Shown here: piece by piece, positions 1 through 10,484 of the stretch
How the letters are laid out: the number at the start of each line of letters is the position of its first letter
Numbering within the stretch: position 1 is the first letter of the stretch
Source: Plotosus lineatus
Taxonomy: Eukaryota; Chordata; Actinopteri; Siluriformes; Plotosidae
Length of the DNA: 64,000 bases
Assembly: GCA_024760905.1 (NCBI GenBank)
Contig: CM045731.1
Span: 56,308,125 to 56,372,124, forward strand
Reading direction: 5' to 3'
The notes under the pieces: model-generated
The model's input: only the letters and a program-made list of their open reading frames with translations
Database searches by the model: none
Told to the model about the DNA's origin: nothing
Program-made: the position numbers and the translations under genes

Positions 1-394
1 TGTTTTTATGTGTATGAATCTAACATGGTATTTGATCTATTGTGCTTTTGGTACTGACAATTTGAACGATGACTCACGGACGTCACCCACTCACGATCTC
101 TTGAGCCTAACTGAAAAAAGCGCAGAAAAAGATGATGTAATACCATTCACCGCTTCAACAGGAAACGTACTGCATTCGTCACAGTCATTCCCCAGATGCC
201 CATAGTGATATGAATTAAAATTTTAGGCTCTTAATTCTTGTGTGATGAATTCGTCACCGTTGGGAATAAAGGTGAAAGGTGAAAATAAAAATATGGTTTG
301 TCACCGCTTAGGCTGGTGTAAAAGTCTTCAGCCACATCCATGGGTAGACTCCCTGCCTCAGAGGAAGCAGCCACTCACTCTGACTAATTTGCCA
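1..394. other. intronic sequence, nothing recognised
   Basis: This is the 5' edge of the window and belongs to the intron upstream of the EGF2 exon. I see no EGF module, splice pair, repeat boundary or convincing coding frame here. Confidence 0.5.
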
Positions 395-650
395 AATTGC
401 TTAATCCTATTAAGGTTGTGGAGGGCTGGAATCTCTCTCAGTCAACACTGGATGAAAGCAGAGTACAGTATAAAGTGTTTGTCAAATCTAGGGGCAATTT
501 GCATTAGACAGCCTATTGTGAAGGTTTTTGGAGGAAACTTATTCACGCATAGAGAAAGCACTCAAATTCTACACAGAAACACCAAGCCAGGGACTCAAAC
601 CCAGGATCTTCTTGCTGTGAAGCAGACACTAACCACTATGCCACTGTGAC
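395..650 (-). mobile_element. SINE-A copy (tRNA-headed SINE-like repeat), antisense
   Basis: Read on the minus strand it carries the tRNA-like head (a TGGCATAGTGGTTAG-type A box and an AAGAAGATCCTGGGTTTGAGTC B-box region), then the body seen about 25 times in this window, and a 3' end of the GGATTAAG type. It is strongly diverged. I call this family SINE-A as a local label; I did not match it to a database name. Confidence 0.65.
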
Positions 651-984
651 CCCCTTGCAGGAATCATGTGTTTATTATCCATTCTGCTTTTCCTGTTTTG
701 GGGAGCAGGGTAGCTGTAGCCAATCCCAGCTGAATTTGGGGGAAGGATGGGGTACACCCCTGGCCTGCTTGCCAGTTCATTGCAGGGCCCTTCCTTGGTT
801 GGTTGCTGTTGAAGTCCTCGTTGTTCCTCATAAGGAATAATCACAATTTGGGCCGAAGCAGATCAAAAGTCTGTACTGGGAACACTGGGAGCAAGGCAGA
901 AATGTACCAAGACATTGCTAGGCACCATGCACACACTCATTCACCATTAGAACAGTTAATTCTTGTGTAAGTTAACTACTTACT

Positions 985-1255
985 TACTCACTCCCTTTCC
1001 AAACTCATTCATTCATTTTCTGAACCGCTTAATCCTAGTTAGGGTCACAGGGAGGCTGGCGCCCATCCCAGCCGTCTCTGGGCAAAGGCAGAGTACACCC
1101 TGGACGGCTCTCCAGGCCATCGCAGGGCAAAAACATGCTGATGGCTATGCAGCCTACTTTTGACGAAAATCAGCAATGGTTCTTTTACATGCCTCACACC
1201 ATAGACAGTAAGAGACATGGCCGGCCTTTGATAACCCAGTTAGCTGCATTTGGGG
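985..1255 (-). mobile_element. SINE-D copy, type-2 tail, antisense
   Basis: On the minus strand it starts in the body element with TGCAGCTAACTGGGTTATC and continues through the block ending GCCATCAGCATG. It then joins a tail related to the SINE-A 3' end, finishing in a GAATGAATG repeat. The same body at 8077-8425 is joined to a different tail. The 5' tRNA-like head is missing. Confidence 0.65.
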
Positions 1256-1257
1256 AC

Positions 1258-1508
1258 TTTCCAAACTGCTTCATGCTATTAGGGTCATGGAGAGGCTCCT
1301 GATTCTGGGCCAGGGTGACCGGCACACACTCACATCTACTCCTAGAGGAATAGCCAGTTAGCATAATGTGCATCCTTCGACTGTGGAAGAAAACTAAAGT
1401 GCCGGAAAGAAACCCACACAAGTAAACTCTACAAGTAAACACCTCGCCAAGTCTACGACTTGAACCCAGGACCTTCTTGCAGTCATGGTAACCACTATGT
1501 TGTGCAAT
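1258..1508 (-). mobile_element. SINE-A copy, antisense
   Basis: It abuts the previous SINE-D. It contains the GTGTGGGTTTC, CAGTCG..GGATGCACATTATGCTAA and CTAATAGCAT landmarks of SINE-A in reverse orientation, and ends in a degraded tRNA-like head. Confidence 0.6.
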
Positions 1509-1847
1509 TTAACTTGCTAATTTCTTTTAAAAACTACAGAAGTGGCATGCGTGTAGCATGTATCTTTAAATAATGTATCATTATGGAGTCTTGTGTGTTT
1601 TCTTGCTCAGTTACAGGCTGTGTGCATATTCCAGACATGTTAGTCTTGTTAATGTTTACTGTCATTACTTAGCAGTGTTTTCTCATTCTTACATTCCCAT
1701 ACATCTCTTATTGAAGTGTTTTCCTTCACTGCTTCTGGTTTGAATTATCACCATGCGGTGTTTGCGTATCTTAGAGAAGGAAAGAAAAGGCAAGTGCATC
1801 TTTGGATGAAGATGATGTACACTAGTAGCATAGCGGGTAGCGTTGCA

Positions 1848-2062
1848 AATTCGGCGAGGTTATTTCTGTGTGAGCTTTGCATGTATTCCCTGTTTGTTTC
1901 CCCGTGGGTTTCCACCCAGTACTCCGGTTTCCTTCAACAGTCCAAAGACATGCACAAGAGGCTAATTTACTGTTCCAAATTGCCCCTAGGTGAGAATGTG
2001 AATGGTTGTGTGTGTGTGAGTTGGCTGTGCAATGGGCGACCCTGCATTTGCACAGTGTCAAC
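1848..2062 (+). mobile_element. SINE-A copy, sense arm of an inverted pair
   Basis: It has the SINE-A body: TTCTGTGTGAGCTTTGCATG, TCCAAAGACATGCACAAG, AATTGCCCCTAGG and a TGTGTGTGTG stretch. It ends where an antisense copy begins, so the two form an inverted pair upstream of the EGF2 exon. Confidence 0.7.
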
Positions 2063-2238
2063 TGGAGCCCATCCCAGCTGATTCCAGGCGAAAGCAGAGT
2101 ACACCTTGAAGAGCCATTGCAGGGCCAATACAACCATTCACACTAACACCTAAGAAAAATAAAGAATTTCCAATTAGCCTAAGGTGCATGCTTTTTGATT
2201 GTGAGAGGAAACCAGAATACCTAGAGGAAACCCATTTC
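2063..2238 (-). mobile_element. SINE-A copy, antisense arm of an inverted pair
   Basis: It is the reverse-orientation partner of the previous entry, with CCATTGCAGGGCC, CAACCATTCACACTAACACC and TTAGCCTAAGGTGCATGC landmarks. It ends about 70 bases before the EGF2 exon. Confidence 0.7.
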
Positions 2239-2308
2239 ATAAAAATGTTTCATGTGTTTTGCTAATGCTATCTATTCCTTCTGTTGTCTCTGTTGTGTGT
2301 CACCACAG

Positions 2309-2434
2309 ATATTGACGATTGCGCAAGTGAATATAACGGAGGATGTGTCCATGAGTGCCTCAACATCCCAGGCAACTACCGGTGCACATGCTATGACGGC
2401 TTTCGCCTAGCAAACGACGGCCACAACTGCCTGG
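2309..2434 (+). CDS. scube3: scube3 exon, EGF-like module 2 (calcium-binding type)
   Basis: This is a 126 bp internal exon, phase 1-1, between acceptor CACCACAG and donor G|GTTAGT. Completed by a G from the previous exon it reads DIDDC...GGC...HEC...YRCTC...HNC, a six-cysteine EGF module. SCUBE proteins are secreted or cell-surface-tethered glycoproteins built from a signal peptide, nine EGF modules, a spacer, Cys-rich repeats and a CUB domain; they act as Hedgehog, BMP and TGF-beta co-factors. The tail [14 protein letters not shown] followed by DGHNCL is what I know of SCUBE3 EGF2, so I assign module 2. The usual calcium motif D-x-D-E-C is D-I-D-D-C here, while the N-x-Y part is kept. A 57 bp (TG)n tract begins 17 bases after the donor. 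No EGF1 exon is visible upstream, so it lies outside the window. Confidence 0.93.
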
Positions 2435-2446
2435 GTTAGTCTGTGT

Positions 2447-2450
<4 letters not shown>

Positions 2451-2507
<57 letters not shown>
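2451..2507 (+). repeat. (TG)n microsatellite beside the EGF2 donor
   Basis: A perfect 57 bp TG run starts 17 bases inside the intron. In RNA it is a UG repeat next to a 5' splice site, a known binding substrate for TDP-43 and CELF-type proteins. It is complementary to the (AC)n at 14041-14097 in the same intron. Confidence 0.95.
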
Positions 2508-2509
<2 letters not shown>

Positions 2510-2809
2510 CTTATCTCTACATCCTGTGTTCTGGACAGAGAAACAACAATGCAGTCTATAATAACAGCTTTTCATCTTTTTGTTCTGCGCCTCTTGAAAA
2601 GCTAAGTGTACAGTATCATTGAATGTGTGTTTGGAGTCTGAGTGTGTTTCCATGCTCCATTTACTAACTGAATGTTCCAGATCAGCAATGTCAATCTAAA
2701 CAAAGCTCCCATGTGCAATTCAGATTTAGGTTATGCAACCGAATAAAAGACCTCAGATCTTTAACTGAAAGCAGAACCAGCGTATGCGAATCACTAAACA
2801 AAACTAAGT

Positions 2810-3112
2810 GTTAGGTGATGTAGTATTAACACATCCACCACAGAGCGAGAAAGTCCTGGGTTCAAGTTCCAAGCTTAGCGATGGCCTTTCTGGTGAGGGG
2901 TTTGCATGTTCATGTGCTTGCATTATGGTACTCCAGTTTTGTTTCACAGTCCAAAAACATGAACATTATGCTAATTAGCTATTCCAAATTGCTCCTTGGT
3001 GTAAGTGTGATTGTGAATATTGTGTGGGCATGTTGGCACTGCAATGGACTTGAGTTAGCGTCCTTGCGACCACAATAGTATAAAGTGGTTCGACAAATGA
3101 ATGAATGAACTT
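2810..3112 (+). mobile_element. SINE-A copy, nearly full length
   Basis: The tRNA-like head (AAGTCCTGGGTTCAAGTTCC), the body (TTTGCATG, AGTCCAAAAACATG, AATTGCTCCTTGGTG) and an AATGAATGAA tail are all visible. Confidence 0.7.
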
Positions 3113-3925
3113 AATGTTCTATGAGTAATGGTGTTTGATCAGTGCACCCCCCACCACACTTTTTTATCTATAACATGAGTAACGTACCCTAAAGCAAAAG
3201 GAGTAAAGTGTGTAATGGTGTGACCGCCTCTGGTGTGGTCTCCTTCAGAGAATCATTTCTTTATGTTACACATCATCAGAATCCTTCAGTCGCTTCTGCT
3301 AACTGTGTCACAGTTGGTTTTATCAAAATCATACTTATTGTACCTTTTAATATGTTCTTTAAATACAATAATATGATTGAATAGATGTTCCTGTCTGACT
3401 TCTGGATTACAGGTACAGACTTGTGGAACACACCGTCCCTCTTAAAGCCTTATTTAACTGATCATTATCACCAGGAACATGAAGTAATCTAATACGAACT
3501 TGTAAAGATCACCCTTCTACAATCATTTGATCTCCTGTTGGTGCTTGGCACTCGCTTGCAAACACAGTGCTTCGTTTCAGTTCATTTAGCCTAACTGGCC
3601 CTAGTGGAGCTCACTTGTGACCGTGTTGGGCAGGCATGTAATTTGTTATCTCTGCTTCTCGGGCCCACCTCCAGGCCTCCTTTGATATCTGTAAGTGTTG
3701 CTTCTTTATTTTATGTTTCCTTCTTGGCGGTACTCAATCCAAGTGTTTTGTGCCCGTCACATCTGAGCTGACTGCAACAAGGTCAAGTAAATAAGCGGCT
3801 TCTCAAATGGAGTTTTCTCATCTATGTACCATCTGGAATCGAAGCTCTCACTTTCTTTTGTTTATGATTCTTATTCCTGCCCAAAATATATCATAACACA
3901 ATGATAATCTTAAGATGATTTGTGA
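3113..3925. other. intronic sequence without a recognisable feature
   Basis: Mixed-composition unique-looking intron sequence. I found no coding frame with family resemblance and no clear repeat boundary. Confidence 0.4.
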
Positions 3926-3929
3926 TCAT

Positions 3930-4560
3930 TCATTGATTCCTTCATTTGATTGATGAGCTGCTTAATCCTACTAGGGACACAGGTAGGCTATCTCAACTGA
4001 CTCTTGGTGAAAGGGAGTACATCATGAACAGATTGCTAAACCATCTTACAGCCAACATGTACACAAACACCCACACTCACACCAAGGGGAACTTTGGAAT
4101 GGTTAATTGGACTGTAGGAGAAAACCAAAGTACCTGGAGGAAATCCATGCAAGCATAGGGAAAACAATGGGCCGGTGACATAGTGGTGAGGGTGCGGCAC
4201 TCATGATTGGGAGGTTCAGTGTTCAAATCCCAGTTAGACCCCCACTGTGCTAAGACCCCTGGGCAAGGTCTCTACAACAAGTGTGCCTCTGTTCACTCAG
4301 TAGTATAAATGGGTACCAGTAAAATATACTGGGAAGGTAACCTGCAATGAATTAGCATCCCATCCAGGAGGAGTTGAACTCCTAGTCAAGTCATGCTATG
4401 GAAATCGGGGATAAGCACCAGCGTAATGAGCCACTACGGCCCAGGTGTAAAAATGCTCAAAGGACTTTACCTTTACAGGGAAAGCATGCAAACTCCACAC
4501 AGGAACATTCTTACCAAGTCTAGGATTCGATACTTCTTTCTGTGAGGCAACCGCAAGACG
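3930..4560 (-). mobile_element. SINE-A copy, antisense, split by SINE-B
   Basis: SINE-A landmarks run in reverse from 3930 to 4163 and resume at 4477 with GCATGCAAACTCCACACAGG and the tRNA-like head. The interruption is a different SINE (4169-4476). Confidence 0.7.
4169..4476 (+). mobile_element. SINE-B copy nested in SINE-A
   Basis: It starts GGGCCGGTGACATAGTGGTGAGG and has a tRNA-like promoter (A-box-like AGTGGTGAGGGTGCGG, B-box-like GTTCAAATCCC). Its body, from CCCCTGGGCAAGGTC to GGGGATAAGCACC, recurs at 47220-47520. It is flanked by the 7 bp direct repeat AGGGAAA (4157-4163 and 4477-4483), as expected for a target-site duplication. Confidence 0.75.
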
Positions 4561-4781
4561 TGACTGGGCCTAAGACCTTCTCACTGTTCGTAAACTAAAA
4601 AATTTGGAAGTTATTGAATGTTTAGAAGAAATCTGGGTGATTCATTCCACTAACAAGGAAATAAGGAGAGTCTAGGTTTGGTCTCCATCTTGTAGCAGTT
4701 CTTTTTTGAAATGTGGACTCTGTAAGTGGAGAAACTGTCTGATGATTATTCCAGCATGCATCAGGGGTCTAATATTTATGT

Positions 4782-5120
4782 CTAGGTGAAAAGTAAACAT
4801 GAGATGTGTGCGTAGAGGGATCTACAGGCCGTGCAGCCGGCTGGTGTAATCACCTCGTCAGGTGTACTCTCCTCGAGCCATGTTTCACAGAAACACAGCA
4901 TGGAGCAGACCTCGGTGTCCTTCTGTGTTGCAATCCGAGCATGAAGTTGGTTCATCTTGTTTCGCAGAGACTGAACATTTCCAAGCAGTATGACAGGAAG
5001 TGCTAACCTTCCACTGCTAACCAAGCGCCGAAGTCGTCCTTCAGCCCCTCCCCGCCTGCCATGTTTCTGCCTGGGCTTATTGTTATCTGGGGTGCGGCTA
5101 GCATTGAGCTGCTGTAGCAT
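4782..5120 (-). pseudogene. LINE endonuclease N-terminal fragment (L2/CR1-like)
   Basis: The minus-strand frame reads LPVILLGNVQSLRNKMNQLHARI...CSMLCFCETWLEESTPDEVI. That is the start of an APE-type endonuclease, with the N of GNVQSLRNK and the E of ETWL visible, as in L2/CR1-group and related teleost LINEs. Only about 110 residues remain and there is no RT domain nearby, so it is a dead fragment. Tandem non-coding units lie immediately upstream on the same strand. The clade is uncertain. Confidence 0.65.
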
Positions 5121-5490
5121 GTTAGCTCAGGATAGGAGTTGAGCGTGCTCAGTTCTAAATGTCCGAAAACATTGCACTCTCATAGCTGTAGTAGGATCGA
5201 CTAGTCATAGACGAGCATAGTGCAAAACATGAACAAACAAAACAACAGCATGACTCTGAGAACTCCTCCTGGGCTTATTGTTAGCCAGGGTGCGGCTAGT
5301 ATTGAGCTACCATAGCATATTAGCTCAGGATAGGAGTTGAGCGTGCTCAGTTCTAAACATTCGAAAAGACTCCGCTCTCATAGCTGTAGTAGGGTCGCTC
5401 AGTCATAGACGAGCATAGTGCAAAAAACAAACAAACAACAACATACAAAACAAATTAAAACAAACAAAAAAACAATTTGACTCTGAGAAC
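5070..5490 (-). repeat. tandem ~198 bp units, probable LINE 5'-UTR repeats
   Basis: Two adjacent units start at 5070 and 5268 and share CCTGGGCTTATTGTTA, TTAGCTCAGGATAGGAGTTG, AGCGTGCTCAGTTCTAAA and CATAGACGAGCATAGTGC. On the minus strand they precede the LINE frame at 4782-5120, as a duplicated 5' UTR would. Confidence 0.75.
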
Positions 5491-5945
5491 TTCGTGACAT
5501 CACACTCTAGGCAGTGCCATCTTAGAGACGTCACGTTCAATGGAAAAGGACATAAAGCGTAATTAAAGTTTATCTTTTTGGTATCGTTTGTTAAACATAC
5601 TACAGAACATAAAATCTCACACACAAACATTCTAAACATTAACTTAGGTGCTGTACTGGAATAATAATTGAAAAATAATTTAACAGATACAAATAGGTGG
5701 CACACTGTTCTTTTTTCTTTTCAGAAAGATGGGGCAGTTGTTTCAGATTAAAAATCTCCATCAGGACTGGAATCCCGTGGAATGCAAGAAAATGCCACTT
5801 AATGGGGTGGTTTTTACTACCACCTTTTTTTTTTTTTATACCAAGCCTGTTGGTATACCAAACACTCAAGTACACTATGTGGCTGACAGTTTGGGTTTGT
5901 TAAACATCTTCTGCATGGGTGTTCCTCATAGGTAGATTTCAGGGT
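5491..5945. other. intronic sequence, nothing recognised
   Basis: Contains a T12-type homopolymer near 5824-5838 and no supported gene or repeat boundary. Confidence 0.4.
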
Positions 5946-6172
5946 GTGGCTGTGAGCACAGTGGTGTCATGTTCAGTATGTTCTCCTTATACCAAAAAGG
6001 TCTTAGGTCTGGGACCCAGGCTCAGTTTGTGTGTGGAGTTTGCACTACTTTCAATATGCTTCCATGAGTTTCCTCCAGGTACTTGTGTTTCCTCCAATAG
6101 TTCAAAGACAGACACATTAGATTAATTCAAATTGCCCCAGGTGTGAAGGAGAGTGTGAATGGTTCTGTTGGC
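5946..6172 (+). mobile_element. SINE-A copy, degraded
   Basis: GTGTGTGGAGTTTGCA, GAGTTTCCTCCAGGTAC, TTCAAAGACA and AATTGCCCCAGGTGTGA landmarks are in order. The tail is missing and the sequence runs directly into a Rex3-like fragment. Confidence 0.6.
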
Positions 6173-6430
6173 CTTGCTGTCATTGGCATTCTTCCCAGCC
6201 ACTTCCTCCAGCTCACCCGGGTTGTGCACCGAGGCATTCCCAGACCAACCAAGAGACATAATCCCTCCAGCATGTTCTGGGTCGACCCCAGGGTCTCTTT
6301 CTGGTTGGACATGCCCAAAACACATCACCAGGGAGGCATTCATTAGGCATTCTAACCGAGCTCCTCCTGGATGGCTGATCTTCTCACCCTGTCTCTAATC
6401 CAGCACCTTACCACTGGGCCACCACAGCCC
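6173..6430 (-). mobile_element. Rex3-like LINE 3' fragment
   Basis: On the minus strand the sequence gives SLGWSGNASVHNPGELEEVAGK in one frame, with W-CLG and GELEEVAG-type residues typical of the C-terminus of Rex3/RTE-type teleost LINE proteins. It is very short and frameshifted. The assignment is by resemblance to the family C-terminus only. Confidence 0.5.
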
Positions 6431-6444
6431 TACCTCTAATACAG

Positions 6445-7515
6445 GCAAAATGGTCTGGATTTAATATCATATGGATGAGAAGATGCACATGATGACCCTA
6501 GAAACAAATTCTGTGCCTGCTCTAGAACTCAAGCAGCTTCAATGTATTCTTCCATATAAACTACTCTAATATTTCAAACGCACGCACTAAAACAATTTGT
6601 TTCAGAAAATTGGATAAACAGAAGGCATAAACAGTGTCATCTTTGAAAACATATTGACAACAAACGTTGATGGAAATGACTGTAGGCAGTGTTCTATCTC
6701 GTGTTTGGCACATAAATGTGGATAATTAATGCTAATATTTGAATTAAAACCGTATGAGTAGTGAAGTAACTTCAACAAAAAGCATATGTATTTAAATATG
6801 ATGTGATGAATGTGTTATATATTGATGGGCGGTTTTGGTCGTCCCCATCTCTCCCATCAGCAAATCCTGTTATATGCACAGCAATTTTCAATGTGATGAA
6901 GACGGCTACAAGCTCTGGCATTACGTTCCATCCCAGTTTAAACAGCCTTTTTGTGAAGATCTGGCCACCTTCAACTTTAAAGCACAGCTAAAAATACTCG
7001 AGTCGACTGACTCCTCGTTTCCATAGGCTCCTTTTTTAGTGGAAAGCGGAAAAGTATAAAATCCTTTAATCTTGTCAGGAAAGACTTTATTCTGTTTGTT
7101 TGAATTTGGCTTTATCCTTGCCCTTCCCTGGAGCCGGTGAAAGAACGAGTCATGTTTTTAAGGGTGAATCTTTGGATTAGTGCTGAGACAGCTAAGCCTT
7201 TGGTCAGCTCTTTTGGAGGTTCTGTCTCCTCTTGAGCTTTTCCCCTTTCCTCCTTGAAAGCCAGGTTGAAGCCAGCACAGTGTTTATTCATGTCATTATT
7301 TCTGCTTGCCTTCTTCACAGAGGTGTGTGGCTAAATATTTGCGGACCAGCGCTCACGTTTGCTGTCGTGTCGTTTTGTAAAAGCCTACAAATTAAAAGTA
7401 CAAACATGTTAATGGAAGGGTTTGTTCCTGTTATAGGACTGAGGTCTGGGTCTCGCTTGATTCACTTGATTTTCTGTTTAGGAAAAAATTTAGGCTACAC
7501 ACTTACTTTAACCAC
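6445..7515. other. intronic sequence without a recognisable feature
   Basis: No repeat family or coding frame that I can support. Composition is ordinary AT-leaning intron. Confidence 0.4.
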
Positions 7516-7642
7516 GGTGCGGCATGGTGGCGCAGTGCTCAGCACGTTTGCCTCGTAGCAAGAAAGTCCTGTATTTGAACGTGAGGATTTTTCTATGTGA
7601 AATTTGCATGTTCTTCCTGTTGTGTGAGTTTCTTCCAGGTAT
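7516..7642 (+). mobile_element. SINE-A copy, 3' truncated
   Basis: The head GGTGCGGCATGGTGGCGCAG and the start of the body are present. It then breaks into the TAGAT-rich array. Confidence 0.65.
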
Positions 7643-7644
7643 TA

Positions 7645-8445
7645 GATTCTTGATTAGGTCAAATATAATAAATTTTTATCTAACTTAACCAAATAATGTA
7701 CCATAGTTTCGATCTAACGTAATCTAAAATAGATTGTCTTAAATTATATTATAATTAGATGCCATTAGATTTTATAAAGCTTAGATTACATCTTATCTGG
7801 ATTAAATTAGATCAGACTTGTTTAGATTCAATATAAAATGTATATTGGGTTGGATTAGGTTAAACTAAAACAAAAAGTATGAGATTGGTTTATATGCGAC
7901 TATATAAAAGTTTATTAAGATTAGATTACATTTTATCAGGATTAAATTAGATTACACTAGATTATCTTAGATCTAAACTATAGTATGTTTATGTTGGATT
8001 GGATTACGTTAAACTAGATTAAAATGTATTATATTGGATCTAGTCTAGATTAGATTGGTTTAGATTAGATATGATCTAGTGGTATAGGGCGCTGGATCGC
8101 TGATCCAAAGGTTGGGGGTTCGAGTCCCACTCTCCACAAGGTTGTCACTGCCCCCCCCCCCCAGTGCAGCTAACTGGGTTATCAAAGGCAGGCCTTGTCT
8201 CTCGCTGTCTATGGTGAGAGGCATGTAAAAGAACCATTGCTGAGTTTCGTAAAGAGTAGCTGCAAAGCCGTCAGTGTATTTCTGTCCCTTGCTAAAAAGG
8301 GTTGTGACAGGAAGGGCATCCGACGTAAAAACCTCTGCCAAATCAAATGTGCGAATCAGATGATTCGCTGTGGTGACTCCCGAGGAAAAGGGAAAAAGCC
8401 AAAAGAAAGACAGACAGACATGAGATTAGATTGGATAGACTGATC
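7645..8445. repeat. degenerate TTAGAT array with a ~140 bp higher-order repeat
   Basis: The stretch is dominated by variants of TTAGATTA. Two longer units match each other: from about 7782 (TTAGATTACATCTTATCTGG) and from about 7921 (TTAGATTACATTTTATCAGG), a period near 140 bp. A SINE-D sits inside at 8077-8425, and the array resumes for about 20 bases after it. Confidence 0.75.
8077..8425 (+). mobile_element. SINE-D, full length, type-1 (RTE-like) tail
   Basis: It has a tRNA-like head with B box GGTTCGAGTCC at 8117-8127, then a body starting GCAGCTAACTGGGTTATC. The tail contains CAGGAAGGGCATCCGACG, found at the 5' tip of the RTE LINE copies at 56.7-63.7 kb, followed by GATTCGCTGTGG, found at their 3' end. 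It ends in an AGAAAGACAGACAGACA simple repeat. This fits a tRNA-SINE mobilised by an RTE LINE. Confidence 0.8.
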
Positions 8446-9027
8446 CACAATTTATGTGGAAGGCATTTTGTAGAAAAGTTAAAATCGTAATCAATTAGAA
8501 TAACTTTGCCAACAGCCATGGGTACAGTTGTGTGTATGATTTGTAGTGGTTGAACTTTAATTACCACCATCATGCTTGGGTTAGATTTGGTTGTGGGGTT
8601 TAGGGTTTTGGAAATTGAGGTACAACGCAACGCCAATATGATTGTGCAAATCCATAAATACAGAGCAGTGAGCGCCTGTCTGACTCATGAGCCCTGCAGG
8701 AGGTAACACGAGAAGAGCTCAATACAGTGGATTAACCTGCGTGATTTAATAGCTGTTAGAGTGAAGCATTCTGAGATTCATCACTGTTAAAGAATTCCGT
8801 ACATGAGACCCAGGGAGCTGGCAGCACCTCCTGGAGACGGAAAGCTAATTCTATCTGAATGTCTCGTTTAGTCTGTATCATGTTAATATTAACGGCTGTC
8901 ACATCTGGCATGATTGACAACATCTTAGATGTTGGTGCTGCTGTGGTCTGGATTTTTCTTTATCCATGAGATTATTGTTATATAAAATGGAATAATTAAT
9001 TAATGCAGGATTAAACCAAGTGCTTCA
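8446..9027. other. intronic sequence, nothing recognised
   Basis: No supported feature. Confidence 0.4.
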
Positions 9028-9304
9028 CAGTGGTGTAGTGGTTTTAGAAAAATGGTACTGGGTTTTAGTCCCAGGCTCCTTGTGCTTGTGTAGGTTTTCC
9101 CCACGTACTCCAGTTTCCTCCCACAGCCCAAAGACATGAGCAGTAGGCTAAACGGCTGTTCCAAATCGGCTCTAGATATCAGTCTGAATGGTTGTGTGTG
9201 TGTTGCCCTGCAATTGTCAGGTGAACTATCTATCAGTCCGCTGAGATAGGCTCCAGCCTCTCAACAACCCTAATAGGATTAACTTGTTCAGTGAATGAAT
9301 GAAA
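9028..9304 (+). mobile_element. SINE-A copy, near full length
   Basis: Head CAGTGGTGTAGTGG, TTTCCTCCCACAGCCCAAAG, GATAGGCTCCAGCCTCTC and a GAATGAATGAA tail are present. Confidence 0.7.
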
Positions 9305-9414
9305 GTAATTTCACTTTAAACACTTTAAAGCTAAAATGTGAAATCTCTTGTGATAACATTTGTTTTTCTGATAATTGAATACCATGTCACAAGCATTAGT
9401 GCCACTGACAATGA

Positions 9415-9545
<131 letters not shown>

Positions 9546-9839
9546 AGTGAGGGCGTGTTAAAAATCACGACAGAACGATGTCTCGTTTTTCAGCTCCAAG
9601 GCAGACTTTTTAACTTGATTACATTTTCATTCCTCTCTGGAGAATTTTTGCAAAAAAAAAAAAAGAAAAACTTTTAAGTGCAAATAACCTGAGCGCTCGC
9701 CAGAATCCTTTTCCTTTTCAAAATATTTGCTTTGGACGGCAGCCTTCTCCATCACATAGCACAGGCCTCTGTAGGAGCAGAGTGACGAGGAGACGTGAGC
9801 CGGTGTGGCAACGGTTCATTTACAAGTGCGTGTGTATGT

Positions 9840-9883
9840 ACGTGTGTGTGTGTGTGTGTGAAGAGAGTGAGCGATAGAGAGTG

Positions 9884-9916
<33 letters not shown>
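9840..9916 (+). repeat. (TG)n and (GA)n microsatellites
   Basis: A short TG run is followed by about 28 bases of pure GA at 9889-9916. Confidence 0.9.
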
Positions 9917-9919
<3 letters not shown>

Positions 9920-10344
9920 CATATGTGCTGATGTCCAGGTTAGAGTTTAACAGCTGCTCATTAAGTCACTGATCCCAGCATGCTGCCCCTCTGCGTTTTG
10001 TATCCGTGACTTTTCTAACACGGGTCATTTTTCATCGATTACTTTCATCTGCTTAGAAGGAAATGAGTGATCCTTGTTCTCCAGATGGTTCTCGCTTCGT
10101 AAAATTTATTCTCTTTGTCTCACGTTACGGTTCAGGGTTATTCTTTGGTATGCTGATTTCGAGCGTAATTGAGAAAGGGGTTATTTCAACAGATCAGGTT
10201 GTTTAAGATCAAATGGTTATTAAATGATCGGAGAGGCAACTCGAGGGTCGCAGACTTAGACTGACGTACCGACGATAAATCAAATTGTTCTCAGGAGCTC
10301 GGGGGTCTTATCTGACCTCATTTTTTGTGTAGATTGTTACTGAC

Positions 10345-10349
<5 letters not shown>

Positions 10350-10411
<62 letters not shown>
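10350..10411 (+). repeat. (TG)n microsatellite
   Basis: A pure TG run of about 60 bases inside the EGF2-EGF3 intron. Confidence 0.93.
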
Positions 10412-10413
<2 letters not shown>

Positions 10414-10484
10414 GATTAAATAAGTAAAATTTACTTTATAAAATTTCACTCCAAATGTGTCCAGAAACAAAAATAATTATTCAT

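Noticed and set aside
8117..8127. Perfect tRNA B box suggesting a tRNA gene
   Set aside because: It is followed by a SINE body and tail, has no cloverleaf, and similar heads recur throughout; it is the promoter of a tRNA-derived SINE.
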